From Pseudomonadota bacterium (GTDB taxonomy: Bacteria > Pseudomonadota > Alphaproteobacteria > Micavibrionales > UBA2020), in assembly GCA_023444705.1 (NCBI GenBank), contig JAEXMB010000033.1, positions 7,782-71,781 on the forward strand: a DNA stretch of 64,000 nucleotides, written 5' to 3'. The translations under genes and the position numbers were made by a program. How positions within the stretch are numbered: position 1 is the first letter of the stretch; every line of letters begins with the position of its first letter. The notes below the pieces were generated by a model that ran no database searches, was not told where the DNA came from, and saw nothing but the letters and a program-made list of their open reading frames with translations. Below are positions 24,807 through 32,461 of this stretch, one piece after another.

Positions 24807-25223
24807 TTATCCTTTGTCATCGGGGAACAAAGCCTGCATCTCTGCCAGAAAAGCAGACGACGGGGCGGCGTGCGCACCCGCTTTCGGTGCCAGACGGCGG
24901 TGATGCAATGCCAGTTCATGCAGTGTGAGTTCATACAGCGCCGCATGACGCGACAGCCCGCAGGCGACGATAGCAAAATCGCAAAGGGCCTGACGGTCGA
25001 TTTTCCTGCACCCCGCTGCATCCGTATAAAATCCACCCATGTCAAGCAACGGCGCGATAATATCGCACAGCAACCTGCCAAGGGGCGCCGCCTGCGCGTC
25101 GGCCTGCCCGCTGTCGGCGACCGCGCGCGCAGCAGCGAACAAATCGCCGCAGTCTTCAAGCGCACAGGCCAGTGCAAGCGTGACCGGCAAATATGTTTTT
25201 GGCGTAGTCAGGCGCTCGTCCAT
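24807..25223 (-). CDS. Putative tail assembly chaperone
   Basis: A 138-residue helical protein located between tail tube and tape measure, where phages encode the gpG-type chaperone. It contains LCDFAIVACGLSRHAALYEL followed by a His-rich LHELALHHRR, a pattern seen in small phage tail assembly proteins. Its start overlaps the tail-tube gene by 16 bases. There is no evident frameshift extension. Assignment rests on order. Confidence 0.5.
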   Translation of the reverse strand: MDERLTTPKTYLPVTLALACALEDCGDLFAAARAVADSGQADAQAAPLGRLLCDIIAPLLDMGGFYTDAAGCRKIDRQALCDFAIVACGLSRHAALYELTLHELALHHRRLAPKAGAHAAPSSAFLAEMQALFPDDKG

Positions 25224-25621
25224 GTACCCGCCCCGCTGCGCGTCAGGGACGCGCTGAACATTTCAAGCCCGTCATAACTGCCTTCGCGGCGATAGGTTTC
25301 CACCACGAAGTTTGCTTCGTAAGTATCCCCGTTGGGAAACACCATACGGTAGCACCTGATCGCACCACTCTCCGCCGCGTGCCTCAGCAAAGCTTCGGCG
25401 GCACTATCCTTGAAAATCCCCTGTAGCGCGATACGTGCGCTGCGGTTGCCCGCCGCTGCGCAATAGGCCGCCTCGCCCGTGCTGCCAAGTGCCGTTGTGC
25501 CTGCAAGGTCGTTTGCGAAATCAAACGCCGTCGCACGCGCGGCACCCAGTGTCAGAAACGTCATCGGCTCGCCATCATCCGCGATTTTCAGCAATAGCCC
25601 ACGGCCTGCATAGCTCGTCAT
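25208..25621 (-). CDS. Major tail tube protein (GTA gp9 / TP901-1 type)
   Basis: A 137-residue strand-rich protein. RGLLLKIADDGEPMTFLTLG at the start, a central region with ALQGIFKDSAAEALLRHAAE, and FPNGDTYEANFVVETYRREG near the end match the small tail-tube family of GTAs and TP901-1-like phages. It should stack as hexamers into the tail tube. It is preceded after 3 bases by the DUF3168 gene. Confidence 0.75.
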   Translation of the reverse strand: MTSYAGRGLLLKIADDGEPMTFLTLGAARATAFDFANDLAGTTALGSTGEAAYCAAAGNRSARIALQGIFKDSAAEALLRHAAESGAIRCYRMVFPNGDTYEANFVVETYRREGSYDGLEMFSASLTRSGAGTWTSA

Positions 25622-25624
25622 ATC

Positions 25625-26044
25625 CTAACCCTCGTCTTTTTCGATCACGACACGCAGTGCATAGGTGCCGCGGTATGTCTTGCCGTCGCCCATCAGCTGC
25701 ACCTGCGCCGCCCCGCCCTGCTGAAGAACAACCCGCTGCCCTTCAATAGTAAGCGGGTTTGACAGCGCGCTTGCCACACCGGCAAGAACATCGCGCGCCT
25801 GCGCACCACCCGCCTGATCGCTATAGACCGCGCAAACCACCTGACAATCATCAAGCGTGTCAGCCTGGGTCGATAGCGGGCTGCTGGCGATCGACTCGAT
25901 CACGACATAAGGAAATTTGCCTTTCGCAGGCGCATAGGCACCAATACCCTGCTCTGCGTCCAGCAATAGCGACACCAGCGGCGCATGGCCTTGCAATGCC
26001 AGAAATACAGCCGCCTGCACGGCAGCATGATCGGGAACAGACAT
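25625..26044 (-). CDS. DUF3168 tail terminator/completion protein
   Basis: A 139-residue protein. AAVFLALQGHAPLVSLLLDAE at the start, the PYVVIESIASSPLSTQADTLDD middle and a final GTYALRVVIEKDEG are typical of DUF3168 (GTA gp8 position). Members cap the tail tube or close the head-tail junction. AAGGAG precedes the ATG. It is divergent from the Sel1 gene and restarts the late order after the moron insert. Confidence 0.8.
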   Translation of the reverse strand: MSVPDHAAVQAAVFLALQGHAPLVSLLLDAEQGIGAYAPAKGKFPYVVIESIASSPLSTQADTLDDCQVVCAVYSDQAGGAQARDVLAGVASALSNPLTIEGQRVVLQQGGAAQVQLMGDGKTYRGTYALRVVIEKDEG

Positions 26045-26065
26045 AAAGCCGCCTTCTCCTTGCTG

Positions 26066-26094
26066 TTGGCAATTTTGCCGAAAAGCTCTAAAAT
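26066..26094 (+). promoter_or_regulatory. Predicted sigma70 promoter of the Sel1 gene
   Basis: TTGGCA (26066-26071) and TAAAAT (26089-26094) have a 17-base spacer; each hexamer is 5 of 6 to consensus. It points to the plus-strand Sel1 gene, against the late operon. Confidence 0.6.
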
Positions 26095-26130
26095 AAAGGG
26101 ACCATAGACAGCGTCACCACAGGGGTACCC

Positions 26131-26781
26131 ATGACACGTTTTCCGCTTCTGGCCTTTGCCATCGCCCTTGTTCTTGCAACACCGGCCTATGCCGACTTCG
26201 CCGCCGGAAAAAACGCCTATGACACCAAAAAATGGGAACAGGCCATCATCAACCTGCGCCCGCTGGCCGAAAGCGGCGACGCACGCGCGATGGTCTTGCT
26301 CGGCAACATGTACGCGCAGGGTTATGGCGTCACCAAGGACGACAGCGAAGCCTACAAGCTCTACCGCCGCGCGGCACTGGCCGGCAATAACGAGGCAATG
26401 GTCGTCACTGCCGCAATGCTGCAACAAGGTCTTGGCGTACCAACCGATGTCGCCACTGCGGTGCAGTGGTACAAGCGCGCGGCACAAACCGGTCAGCCCG
26501 GCGGCGCTTTCTTTTATGCGCTTTATCTGTTTCGCGGCAACAACGTCAACGACGCCAGCAAAAACCTGCTGCCCGACGCCCCCCAGGCCTATCAGTGGAT
26601 GCGCATCTGCGAGAAAATCAGCAAAGACCAGAAAATGAAGACAACGGCTGGCAAGATCGCCGATGAAATCGCCAAAAAGATCACGCCGGAGCAAGTCAGC
26701 GCCGCCGATGCCGCCGCCGCAGCGTGGAAACCAACACCCGTCAGTGAACTCGGCCCTGCGCCCGGCATCACCGTACCTTAA
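26131..26781 (+). CDS. Secreted Sel1-repeat protein, probable moron
   Basis: A 216-residue protein with a Sec signal peptide (MTRFPLLAFAIALVLATPAYA). At least three Sel1/TPR-like repeats follow, seen as GDARAMVLLGNMYAQGYGV, GNNEAMVVTAAMLQQGLGV and AVQWYKRAAQTGQPGGAFFY. Sel1 repeats mediate protein contacts and occur in secreted factors of host-associated bacteria. It is transcribed against the late operon from its own promoter and ends in a 3-base overlap with the convergent 127-residue gene. That arrangement is typical of a lysogenic-conversion gene inserted between connector and tail genes. Confidence 0.85.
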   Translation: MTRFPLLAFAIALVLATPAYADFAAGKNAYDTKKWEQAIINLRPLAESGDARAMVLLGNMYAQGYGVTKDDSEAYKLYRRAALAGNNEAMVVTAAMLQQGLGVPTDVATAVQWYKRAAQTGQPGGAFFYALYLFRGNNVNDASKNLLPDAPQAYQWMRICEKISKDQKMKTTAGKIADEIAKKITPEQVSAADAAAAAWKPTPVSELGPAPGITVP

Positions 26782-27161
26782 TCAAGGCGCGCGCCGAATA
26801 TCCTGCGTCCCAAGAGAAAAATCGCATATTGGCGTGTGGCTGCATCGATGCGTGTCTGCGCGACAAACCATTTCAAAAAAACAGCCGCCGTGTATAAAAC
26901 CGCCGGTGCCCAGTAACGAAACACCACCAGCCAGACAAACAAGAAAACCACAGGCAAGGTATAGCGCAAAAGATCACCGCGATCGGTGATTTTAAAGGCA
27001 CGCTTCAGCGCAACACCACCGTTGCCGGCTGTCACCTCGCGCCAGTCGCCGCCGCGCGCACCGTCCATATAACGCTGCACATCACGTTCAAAACGACGGT
27101 GGTCCCACAGGTGGAAAATAGCCACCAGCCATAAAAACCCGCTGAAAAGAACAAACTTCAT
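26778..27161 (-). CDS. Small membrane protein in the prophage
   Basis: A 127-residue protein with an N-terminal TM helix (about 2-18), a charged middle, a second hydrophobic region (about 67-95, LPVVFLFVWLVVFRYWAPAVL) and a basic C-terminus. It lies 9 bases after the head-closure gene and so would ride on the late transcript. It has no match among head-tail proteins that I know. It may belong with the Sel1 gene as an inserted cassette. Confidence 0.5.
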   Translation of the reverse strand: MKFVLFSGFLWLVAIFHLWDHRRFERDVQRYMDGARGGDWREVTAGNGGVALKRAFKITDRGDLLRYTLPVVFLFVWLVVFRYWAPAVLYTAAVFLKWFVAQTRIDAATRQYAIFLLGRRIFGARLD

Positions 27162-27170
27162 GCCCGACCG

Positions 27171-27503
27171 TCATTCGCTGCGCACCTGGATCTCAAGATA
27201 TTCCTTCCGGTGGCCGACATCAAGGACACTCTCCACGATATAAACGGCATTGTCACCCAGCAGCCGCATATCCTCCCTGACATCGGTGCGATAAGCGATG
27301 GTGATTTTATGGCGCGTGCGGGTTTTCAGCGCCCCGGCCTCCACGCCCCGCGTAACAGCAATATCATCAATTGCCGCATAGACAACCGGACATTCCTCCG
27401 GCTCTTGCCACATCACAGTAGTGCCGCCCTTGCCGTCGGCCACCAGCGTGAAGCCCTGCAGTTTCAAGACATGGCGCAAAGCGCCGCGTGGTTTTTTACT
27501 CAT
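27171..27503 (-). CDS. Head closure / head-tail joining protein
   Basis: A 110-residue strand-rich protein starting MSKKPRGALRHVLKLQ; its ATG at 27503 overlaps the connector stop (ATGA). The pattern HKITIAYRTDVREDMRLLGDNAVYIVESVLDVGHRKEYLEI near the C-terminus is the usual head-tail joining signature (SPP1 gp16 / GTA gp7-like). It should close the portal vertex after DNA packaging. Confidence 0.75.
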   Translation of the reverse strand: MSKKPRGALRHVLKLQGFTLVADGKGGTTVMWQEPEECPVVYAAIDDIAVTRGVEAGALKTRTRHKITIAYRTDVREDMRLLGDNAVYIVESVLDVGHRKEYLEIQVRSE

Positions 27504-28147
27504 CGCAGCGATACCTCGCGAAAGGGCGCCAGCAAGGCCGCAGCACCGCACCGTGCCAGCGCGCTATCGCCGCCATCACCACGGTTTGCGTAAAGATACG
27601 CCGTCAGCTGGCGGATGGCCTGTTTGTAAACCAGCGGTACCGCGCTTGCATCGCCATACCCCGCCACTATGCGGATTTCGATGGCGTTCATTGTGCGCAG
27701 ATCCGCAAATCCCGTATCAGCCAGCGACAGCCGCGCGCCAAGGGCATCAAAAGCGTAATCTGTCGGTGCGATGGTGCGCGCGCCACCAGCAACGTCATGC
27801 AGGTAAATCGCCTCGATCGCCTGCACCGGCGCCACAGGCAGGCGCACGGCCAGATTGTCCTGCAACGCCGCACCCTCGCGCACGCCGTCCCACCACACCA
27901 CATTGGTGTCAAGCGGCCAGCGGTCCAGAAACAACGCCAGCGTGCGCGTAACCAGCACTTTGCCGGCGTAGCTTTCACACAGCACACGCGCCGTTTGTAG
28001 CAGCGTGGCAAGTTCGTCATCCTGCACCGTATCGCTTATACGCAGGTGCGTCTTGATCGCCGCCAGTTCAACCGGCTCTTGCCCGGGCGCGGTCAGTTCC
28101 TGCACGCGGTATTCATGGGGTGCCAGTATTTTCAAATGTGGCGGCAT
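27500..28147 (-). CDS. Head-tail connector (gp6-like adaptor)
   Basis: A 215-residue protein matching phage gp6/phiE125 gp8-type adaptors. The helical start has VELAAIKTHLRISDTVQDDE and LLQTARVLCESYAGKVLVTR. The middle is strand-rich, and PLVYKQAIRQLTAYLYANRG lies near the end. It binds the portal and bridges to the closure protein. It is coupled to the next gene. Confidence 0.85.
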   Translation of the reverse strand: MPPHLKILAPHEYRVQELTAPGQEPVELAAIKTHLRISDTVQDDELATLLQTARVLCESYAGKVLVTRTLALFLDRWPLDTNVVWWDGVREGAALQDNLAVRLPVAPVQAIEAIYLHDVAGGARTIAPTDYAFDALGARLSLADTGFADLRTMNAIEIRIVAGYGDASAVPLVYKQAIRQLTAYLYANRGDGGDSALARCGAAALLAPFREVSLR

Positions 28148-28174
28148 AGCCTCTCTCCTGCTTGATCAATCGTG

Positions 28175-28212
28175 CAAAAAGGGCAGGCAGGGCCCCCCGC
28201 CCGCCCTTTTGC
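28175..28212 (-). terminator. Hairpin-T5 terminator between head and connector genes
   Basis: On the minus strand GCAAAAGGGC pairs with GCCCTTTTTGC around a GC-rich inner loop that can itself fold. It lies in the short gap between the decoration-like and connector genes, so it would act as a partial terminator setting expression ratios. Confidence 0.6.
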
Positions 28213-28216
28213 CGTT

Positions 28217-28660
28217 TTACGCCTGCGGCTTTTGCGCAAGGTTGCCTTTGATGGCCAGCACAGCGAGCGCACCGCCACTTTCCAGCGACACCGGTGTTGC
28301 GCTCACGCGCACAAAACGCTTGCCGCCCTGATAGGCCAGCGTGTGGCGTTTGTTGGTCTTGCCCGCCGCATCGATAGACAAAAAGATGCCATTGGCCAGG
28401 CCGCTTGCGCCCAGCACATCGGCATCGCCGCAAGCAGCATAGGCGCCTGCGTTGCCGCTGCCGTCGTCATCGGCATGTTCGATCTTCACATCAATGCGGT
28501 TATCCGCGTCGAGCGCATCGCCAACCGCGCCGACAGCCACGATGAAGGCCAGATTTTCCGCGCCCTGCATGTCGATGGCGGCACCGGCCACAGGTGCCGA
28601 GAGTACCGTTTGCGGCGCAACCGCCTGAATGACGGCCAGAGAGTTGATAAGGTCGTGCAT
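28217..28660 (-). CDS. Putative capsid decoration/stabilising protein
   Basis: A 147-residue protein immediately after the capsid gene. AAGGAAA precedes the ATG at 28660. Strand-rich blocks (NLAFIVAVGAVGDALD, RFVRVSATPVSLESGG) and an Ala/Gly-rich composition fit head-decoration or minor head proteins placed here in GTA-like prophages. It has no catalytic motif or signal peptide. A terminator follows. Confidence 0.5.
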   Translation of the reverse strand: MHDLINSLAVIQAVAPQTVLSAPVAGAAIDMQGAENLAFIVAVGAVGDALDADNRIDVKIEHADDDGSGNAGAYAACGDADVLGASGLANGIFLSIDAAGKTNKRHTLAYQGGKRFVRVSATPVSLESGGALAVLAIKGNLAQKPQA

Positions 28661-28875
28661 AGTTATTTTCCTTTCGTGAAAAGAGGGGCATACAGGCCCG
28701 CACGTTCTGGCGGCGCAGAACCACACAGGGGAGATGCGGTTTTTCTGCGCCAAAGGCATGATGCGGGAGGGGAGCCCGAAAACTCATGCCGGACTGCGGC
28801 GGCAAACGCCGGTCATATTCGCCATGATGGCGGGCCTGTATGCAGACGGGAGCGCTATCAACGTCCCGCCAAGGC

Positions 28876-30162
28876 TTAGGCGCTGAATTTCATCAGCTTG
28901 ATGGCCTCGAAGTTGACAACATCGCCGCCGACACGCTTCGTCGTATAGAACTTGACGTAGGGCTTGGCAGTGAAGCTGTCGCGCAGGATGCGGATACCTT
29001 GGCGGTCAACGATCTGATACCCCGCCTTGAAATCGCCAAAGGCGACAGACAGGCTGCCGCTGGCGATATCGGGCATATCTTCAGCCTCGACGACGTCAAA
29101 GCCCAGCAGTGTTCCGCCCTGCTTGAGCTGGAAGTCAGGCTGCCACAGATAATTGCCGTCGCCATCCTTGAGCTTGCGCACCTCGGCCAGCGTCGAGCGC
29201 TTCATCATGAAAACCGCGTTTTCGCGATAGGCCGACTTCAGCGCAAAGACCAGATTGATCAGACGGTCGCCAGGGTCTTCGTCGTCAAAGGCACCATTGG
29301 CGCCCGACGCGATCTGCTCGATCACGTTGAAAGCCGACGCCGTCGGCGTACCCGCAGCATAGGTCAGGAAACCGCGCGGCTTGCGCACGCCGTTGCCGGT
29401 GACGAAGGCCTCGTTTTCCATGCGCGCCATGCGCTCGGCAATCTTGCCGGCCAGCCATTCTTCGACGTTGAACATCGCATCGTCGAGCAGTTTTTGCGTC
29501 GCACGCGGCTCGGCATATTGCTCATGCACGGGAATGCGGTATTCGCCGATCTTGGGGCTTGTGGTTTCGCTGCGCGCCTCGTTCTCGCCCACCCAGCCCG
29601 ATGTTGCTTCGTTGACATCATGGATGCCTTCAAGTGCGTCGGTACCGATGGTTACCACATTGGCGACCTGACGCAGGGGCGAGGTTTCGCGCACCAGCTG
29701 CGCAATGCGGCCCGACATATCCGGCGTGACGGTATAGCCACCATCGGGATCCGACCCGACGGAGAGCGCCTTGATCTCGTCCACCGCGCTGCCGGCGTTA
29801 TTCTTGCGCACATAGCTGCGGAAAGCCGATTTATAGTTGCGGTAGGCATCGATGCCAAGATCGGCAATGCCGCTGCCTTTGCGCTCCAGCGCGAAGGTTT
29901 CCGCTTCTTTCCACTCATCACCCGCGCTCAGGCGCGAGCCGCGGCTGATTGCGGTTTCCATCTGGTCCAGACGGCGTTTGGCGTTGTCCGCAGCATCGAT
30001 TGCGCGCGTGATTTCACCGTTGAGACGGTTGACCTTCATATCCGTCAGCGGATCAGCGTGCCCGCGGCGCTCGATCTCGCGCAGGCGTTGGTCGTTGGCA
30101 TCCTTGAATGCCTCAAAGGCGCGGCCGAGGTCATAGACCGCCGTTTGAACGTCGTTGCTCAT
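28876..30162 (-). CDS. HK97-fold major capsid protein
   Basis: A 428-residue protein. Residues 1-95 form a charged coiled-coil scaffold-like domain with FEAFKDANDQRLREIERRG and ADPLTDMKVNRLNGEI, closely resembling GTA gp5. The HK97 shell domain follows (DGGYTVTPDMSGRIAQLVRE, then DALEGIHDVNEATSGWVGEN). The nearby prohead protease should cleave near residues 95-115. Its GTA-like N-terminus is the best evidence for the lineage of the head module. Confidence 0.92.
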   Translation of the reverse strand: MSNDVQTAVYDLGRAFEAFKDANDQRLREIERRGHADPLTDMKVNRLNGEITRAIDAADNAKRRLDQMETAISRGSRLSAGDEWKEAETFALERKGSGIADLGIDAYRNYKSAFRSYVRKNNAGSAVDEIKALSVGSDPDGGYTVTPDMSGRIAQLVRETSPLRQVANVVTIGTDALEGIHDVNEATSGWVGENEARSETTSPKIGEYRIPVHEQYAEPRATQKLLDDAMFNVEEWLAGKIAERMARMENEAFVTGNGVRKPRGFLTYAAGTPTASAFNVIEQIASGANGAFDDEDPGDRLINLVFALKSAYRENAVFMMKRSTLAEVRKLKDGDGNYLWQPDFQLKQGGTLLGFDVVEAEDMPDIASGSLSVAFGDFKAGYQIVDRQGIRILRDSFTAKPYVKFYTTKRVGGDVVNFEAIKLMKFSA

Positions 30163-30189
30163 GTCTTGTTCCTTTTATGCTGTGAATGT

Positions 30190-30882
30190 TCAGGTCAGCG
30201 CGCGGATGCGTGCCGCCAGGTTGCGCAATGCCGCAACCGCATCAGTACCGCCGTCGCACGTCGCAGGCACGGCATCCCGCCAGGCCTCACCATCCGCGCA
30301 AAGCGACTTGTAGCCATCGGCCAGCAGGGCCTTGGCTTGTTTGCGGCTTAGCCCTGCATCCCGCAGGAACGCCTCAAATTCTCTTTCCGTCGGCATCTCG
30401 CCGGTGGCCAGCGCCGACTTCACGCGGACAATGCGCGCGCTGTCGTTGGCCGGAAATGTCACCATCGACACCTCCAGAAGGTCTACATCGGTCAGAACAC
30501 GCACGCCGCTTTTCTGGTCGCGGTGGGATTGTCGCACGCGGTAGCCGATGGACAGGCCATTGACGACTTTTTCCTGCATAAGCTTATACGCCTCGCGCGC
30601 ACGTGCGATATCGGCGACGAACAGGTCGCCTTTGACGTAGAGGCCGCGGCTGTCCTCGTACATCTCCCGCCATGCGCCGATGGGTTGTGCCGTATCATGC
30701 TGCCATAACAGTGGCGGCAGGCGTTGCCCGCTTTTCATTTCTGCAAGACAGCGGCGAAACGCCCCGGGCGAAATGCTGTCGCGCACGGAGTCAACAACAT
30801 TGAAAACCGACGCATATCCTTCGAACTGCCCGCTTTCCGCCTGAAATTTGACCTCAAAGCGGCTTTCCATCTGCTTGTGCAT
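30190..30882 (-). CDS. HK97-family prohead protease
   Basis: A 230-residue U35-family serine protease. FEGYASVFNVVDSVRDSISP, the catalytic His in LLWQHD and the Ser in NGLSIGYRV are all in place, with VTFPANDSARI beyond. It processes the capsid scaffold domain during maturation. The extra C-terminal 60 residues are helical and unrecognised. It lies between the gp10-like gene and the capsid gene, with 3- and 27-base gaps. Confidence 0.9.
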   Translation of the reverse strand: MHKQMESRFEVKFQAESGQFEGYASVFNVVDSVRDSISPGAFRRCLAEMKSGQRLPPLLWQHDTAQPIGAWREMYEDSRGLYVKGDLFVADIARAREAYKLMQEKVVNGLSIGYRVRQSHRDQKSGVRVLTDVDLLEVSMVTFPANDSARIVRVKSALATGEMPTEREFEAFLRDAGLSRKQAKALLADGYKSLCADGEAWRDAVPATCDGGTDAVAALRNLAARIRALT

Positions 30883-30885
30883 CGC

Positions 30886-31185
30886 TTATCCCTCGTCCGT
30901 TGTAAAGACCCGCGCCAGCAACGACGCCACCGCACTGCGGTAACGCTCAAAACCCTGCGCAACCATGTCCTGCCCAAGCGCCATATAGTCGCAGGAACAT
31001 CCCGCGCGCGCCAAAAGGATATGGCAGAGGCTGACCAGCTCACCCGCCGTCCACGCACCCTGCGTCAGGCGCGCATACACCATGCCAAGACTGCCCATTT
31101 CATCTTCGATCTCGCAGATCGTGGCGAAATCAAGCGTGACACGATACAGCCGCTGCGCATACGCCAAAGCAATATCCGCACTCAT
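30886..31185 (-). CDS. GTA gp10-like small protein in the head module
   Basis: A 99-residue helical protein whose ATG overlaps the portal stop (ATGA). The segment YRVTLDFATICEIEDEMGSL, then QGAWTAGELVSLCHILL, follows the pattern of GTA gp10-type tail assembly chaperones. That family normally lies beside the tail-tube gene, whereas here it sits between portal and protease (GTA g3.5 position). The similarity is from reading and is not certain. Confidence 0.5.
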   Translation of the reverse strand: MSADIALAYAQRLYRVTLDFATICEIEDEMGSLGMVYARLTQGAWTAGELVSLCHILLARAGCSCDYMALGQDMVAQGFERYRSAVASLLARVFTTDEG

Positions 31186-32450
31186 GACAAGCGGTCTCCG
31201 TCGGGTAGCGGTCCCATGCCAAGGGCCTGGCGTTTTTCGTTGATGGTCATGAATGATGCGCCGGATATACGCGTCCATACTTTTTCGCGGCGCGGGGCCA
31301 GCGCCTCGATATGGTCGAGGTCATAATCGATGTGGATATCGTTACCGAATTGCGGCGCCAGCCATGCGTTCAGCTCTGCCTTCATATGTTCGACCAGCGG
31401 CAGGATAGCGTCATCATAAAGTGCCAGCCGCGCCTGCTCGAAATTGGCGAAGGTCAGCGATCCTTCAATGCCGATCAGCTGCGGCGGCACATGAAAGGCC
31501 AGCGCAATCTCGCGCGCCGATACGTCCTTGCCCGCCAGCCAATCCATATCCTTGGGGCTCAGCGACATCTCGCGCCAGTCAAGCCCGCCTTCCAGCACCA
31601 GCGGGCGGCCCGCGCGGTCACTGCCGGTATAGTATTGCTCAAGCTCGCTGCGCAGGCTGGCGCGTTGCGCCTCGGTCAGCGTATCAGGTGCATCGGCATG
31701 GGCAGGCTTGAAGACAAGCGCACCCGACGGGCGGCCCGACGCCTGCAACAGGCTGGCGTTCCAGCGCGCGGCGTCGTTGTGCTGGTCAACGGATACCGCT
31801 GCGGCTTCAAGCGGGCTCATGCCGTACCAGTCATCAAGCGGGTGAAAGGTCTTGAGATGCAAGACATCCGCATAGCCGCTTACCGCATTGACGGGATAGT
31901 CAACGTGTTGCTGGCCCATCTGACAGCGGTAGGCGCCGACCACGCCTTGCGCCGTGGGAATAACGCGCATACGGTCAGGGCGCAGTGTCCACAATTCGCG
32001 CACGCCGCCGTCAAGCCCCCGAATGGCCTCAAGATAGCTGTTACCCGCGATCAGGTAATAGGCATAGACGCTTTCGAAAAACTCCGCCCCCGCCTGCATG
32101 GGGTTGGGCTGGCGCAGCAGATCCACCAGCGGATGGTCCTGCACCTTGAACCTGCCCTCGCCCGTGCCGCGATAGACAACAAACGGCACACAGGCCGCAT
32201 TACGGCTCACCAGCTGGATAGCACGGTAGGCGACCACATTCTTGCGGTACCCCTCGTCGGCCAGCGTATCATACTGGCGCGGGGTAAAACGCGGCTGGCC
32301 CGCGCCAAACGGCACCATCAGCGTCGCGCTGTGCGAGGCTTTCTGCTCCGGCGCGCGGTGCAAAACCTGTCCATCCATCCGCTCCACAGTATGCGCGGCG
32401 CGCGTAAACCACCCGCGCCAGCCGGTTTTCTTTTCTGCCGTCATCGACAT
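31182..32450 (-). CDS. Phage portal protein (HK97 family)
   Basis: A 422-residue portal. The ATG at 32450 has AGGAAGG just upstream and is preferred over 32474. Conserved blocks are YRAIQLVSRNAACVPFVVYR, FESVYAYYLIAGNSYLEAIR, DDWYGMSPLEAAAVSVDQHN and LAFHVPPQLIGIEGSLTFAN. Twelve copies form the DNA channel at one capsid vertex. It overlaps the gp10-like gene by 4 bases. Confidence 0.93.
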   Translation of the reverse strand: MSMTAEKKTGWRGWFTRAAHTVERMDGQVLHRAPEQKASHSATLMVPFGAGQPRFTPRQYDTLADEGYRKNVVAYRAIQLVSRNAACVPFVVYRGTGEGRFKVQDHPLVDLLRQPNPMQAGAEFFESVYAYYLIAGNSYLEAIRGLDGGVRELWTLRPDRMRVIPTAQGVVGAYRCQMGQQHVDYPVNAVSGYADVLHLKTFHPLDDWYGMSPLEAAAVSVDQHNDAARWNASLLQASGRPSGALVFKPAHADAPDTLTEAQRASLRSELEQYYTGSDRAGRPLVLEGGLDWREMSLSPKDMDWLAGKDVSAREIALAFHVPPQLIGIEGSLTFANFEQARLALYDDAILPLVEHMKAELNAWLAPQFGNDIHIDYDLDHIEALAPRREKVWTRISGASFMTINEKRQALGMGPLPDGDRLS

Positions 32451-32461
32451 GATCCTTCCTG

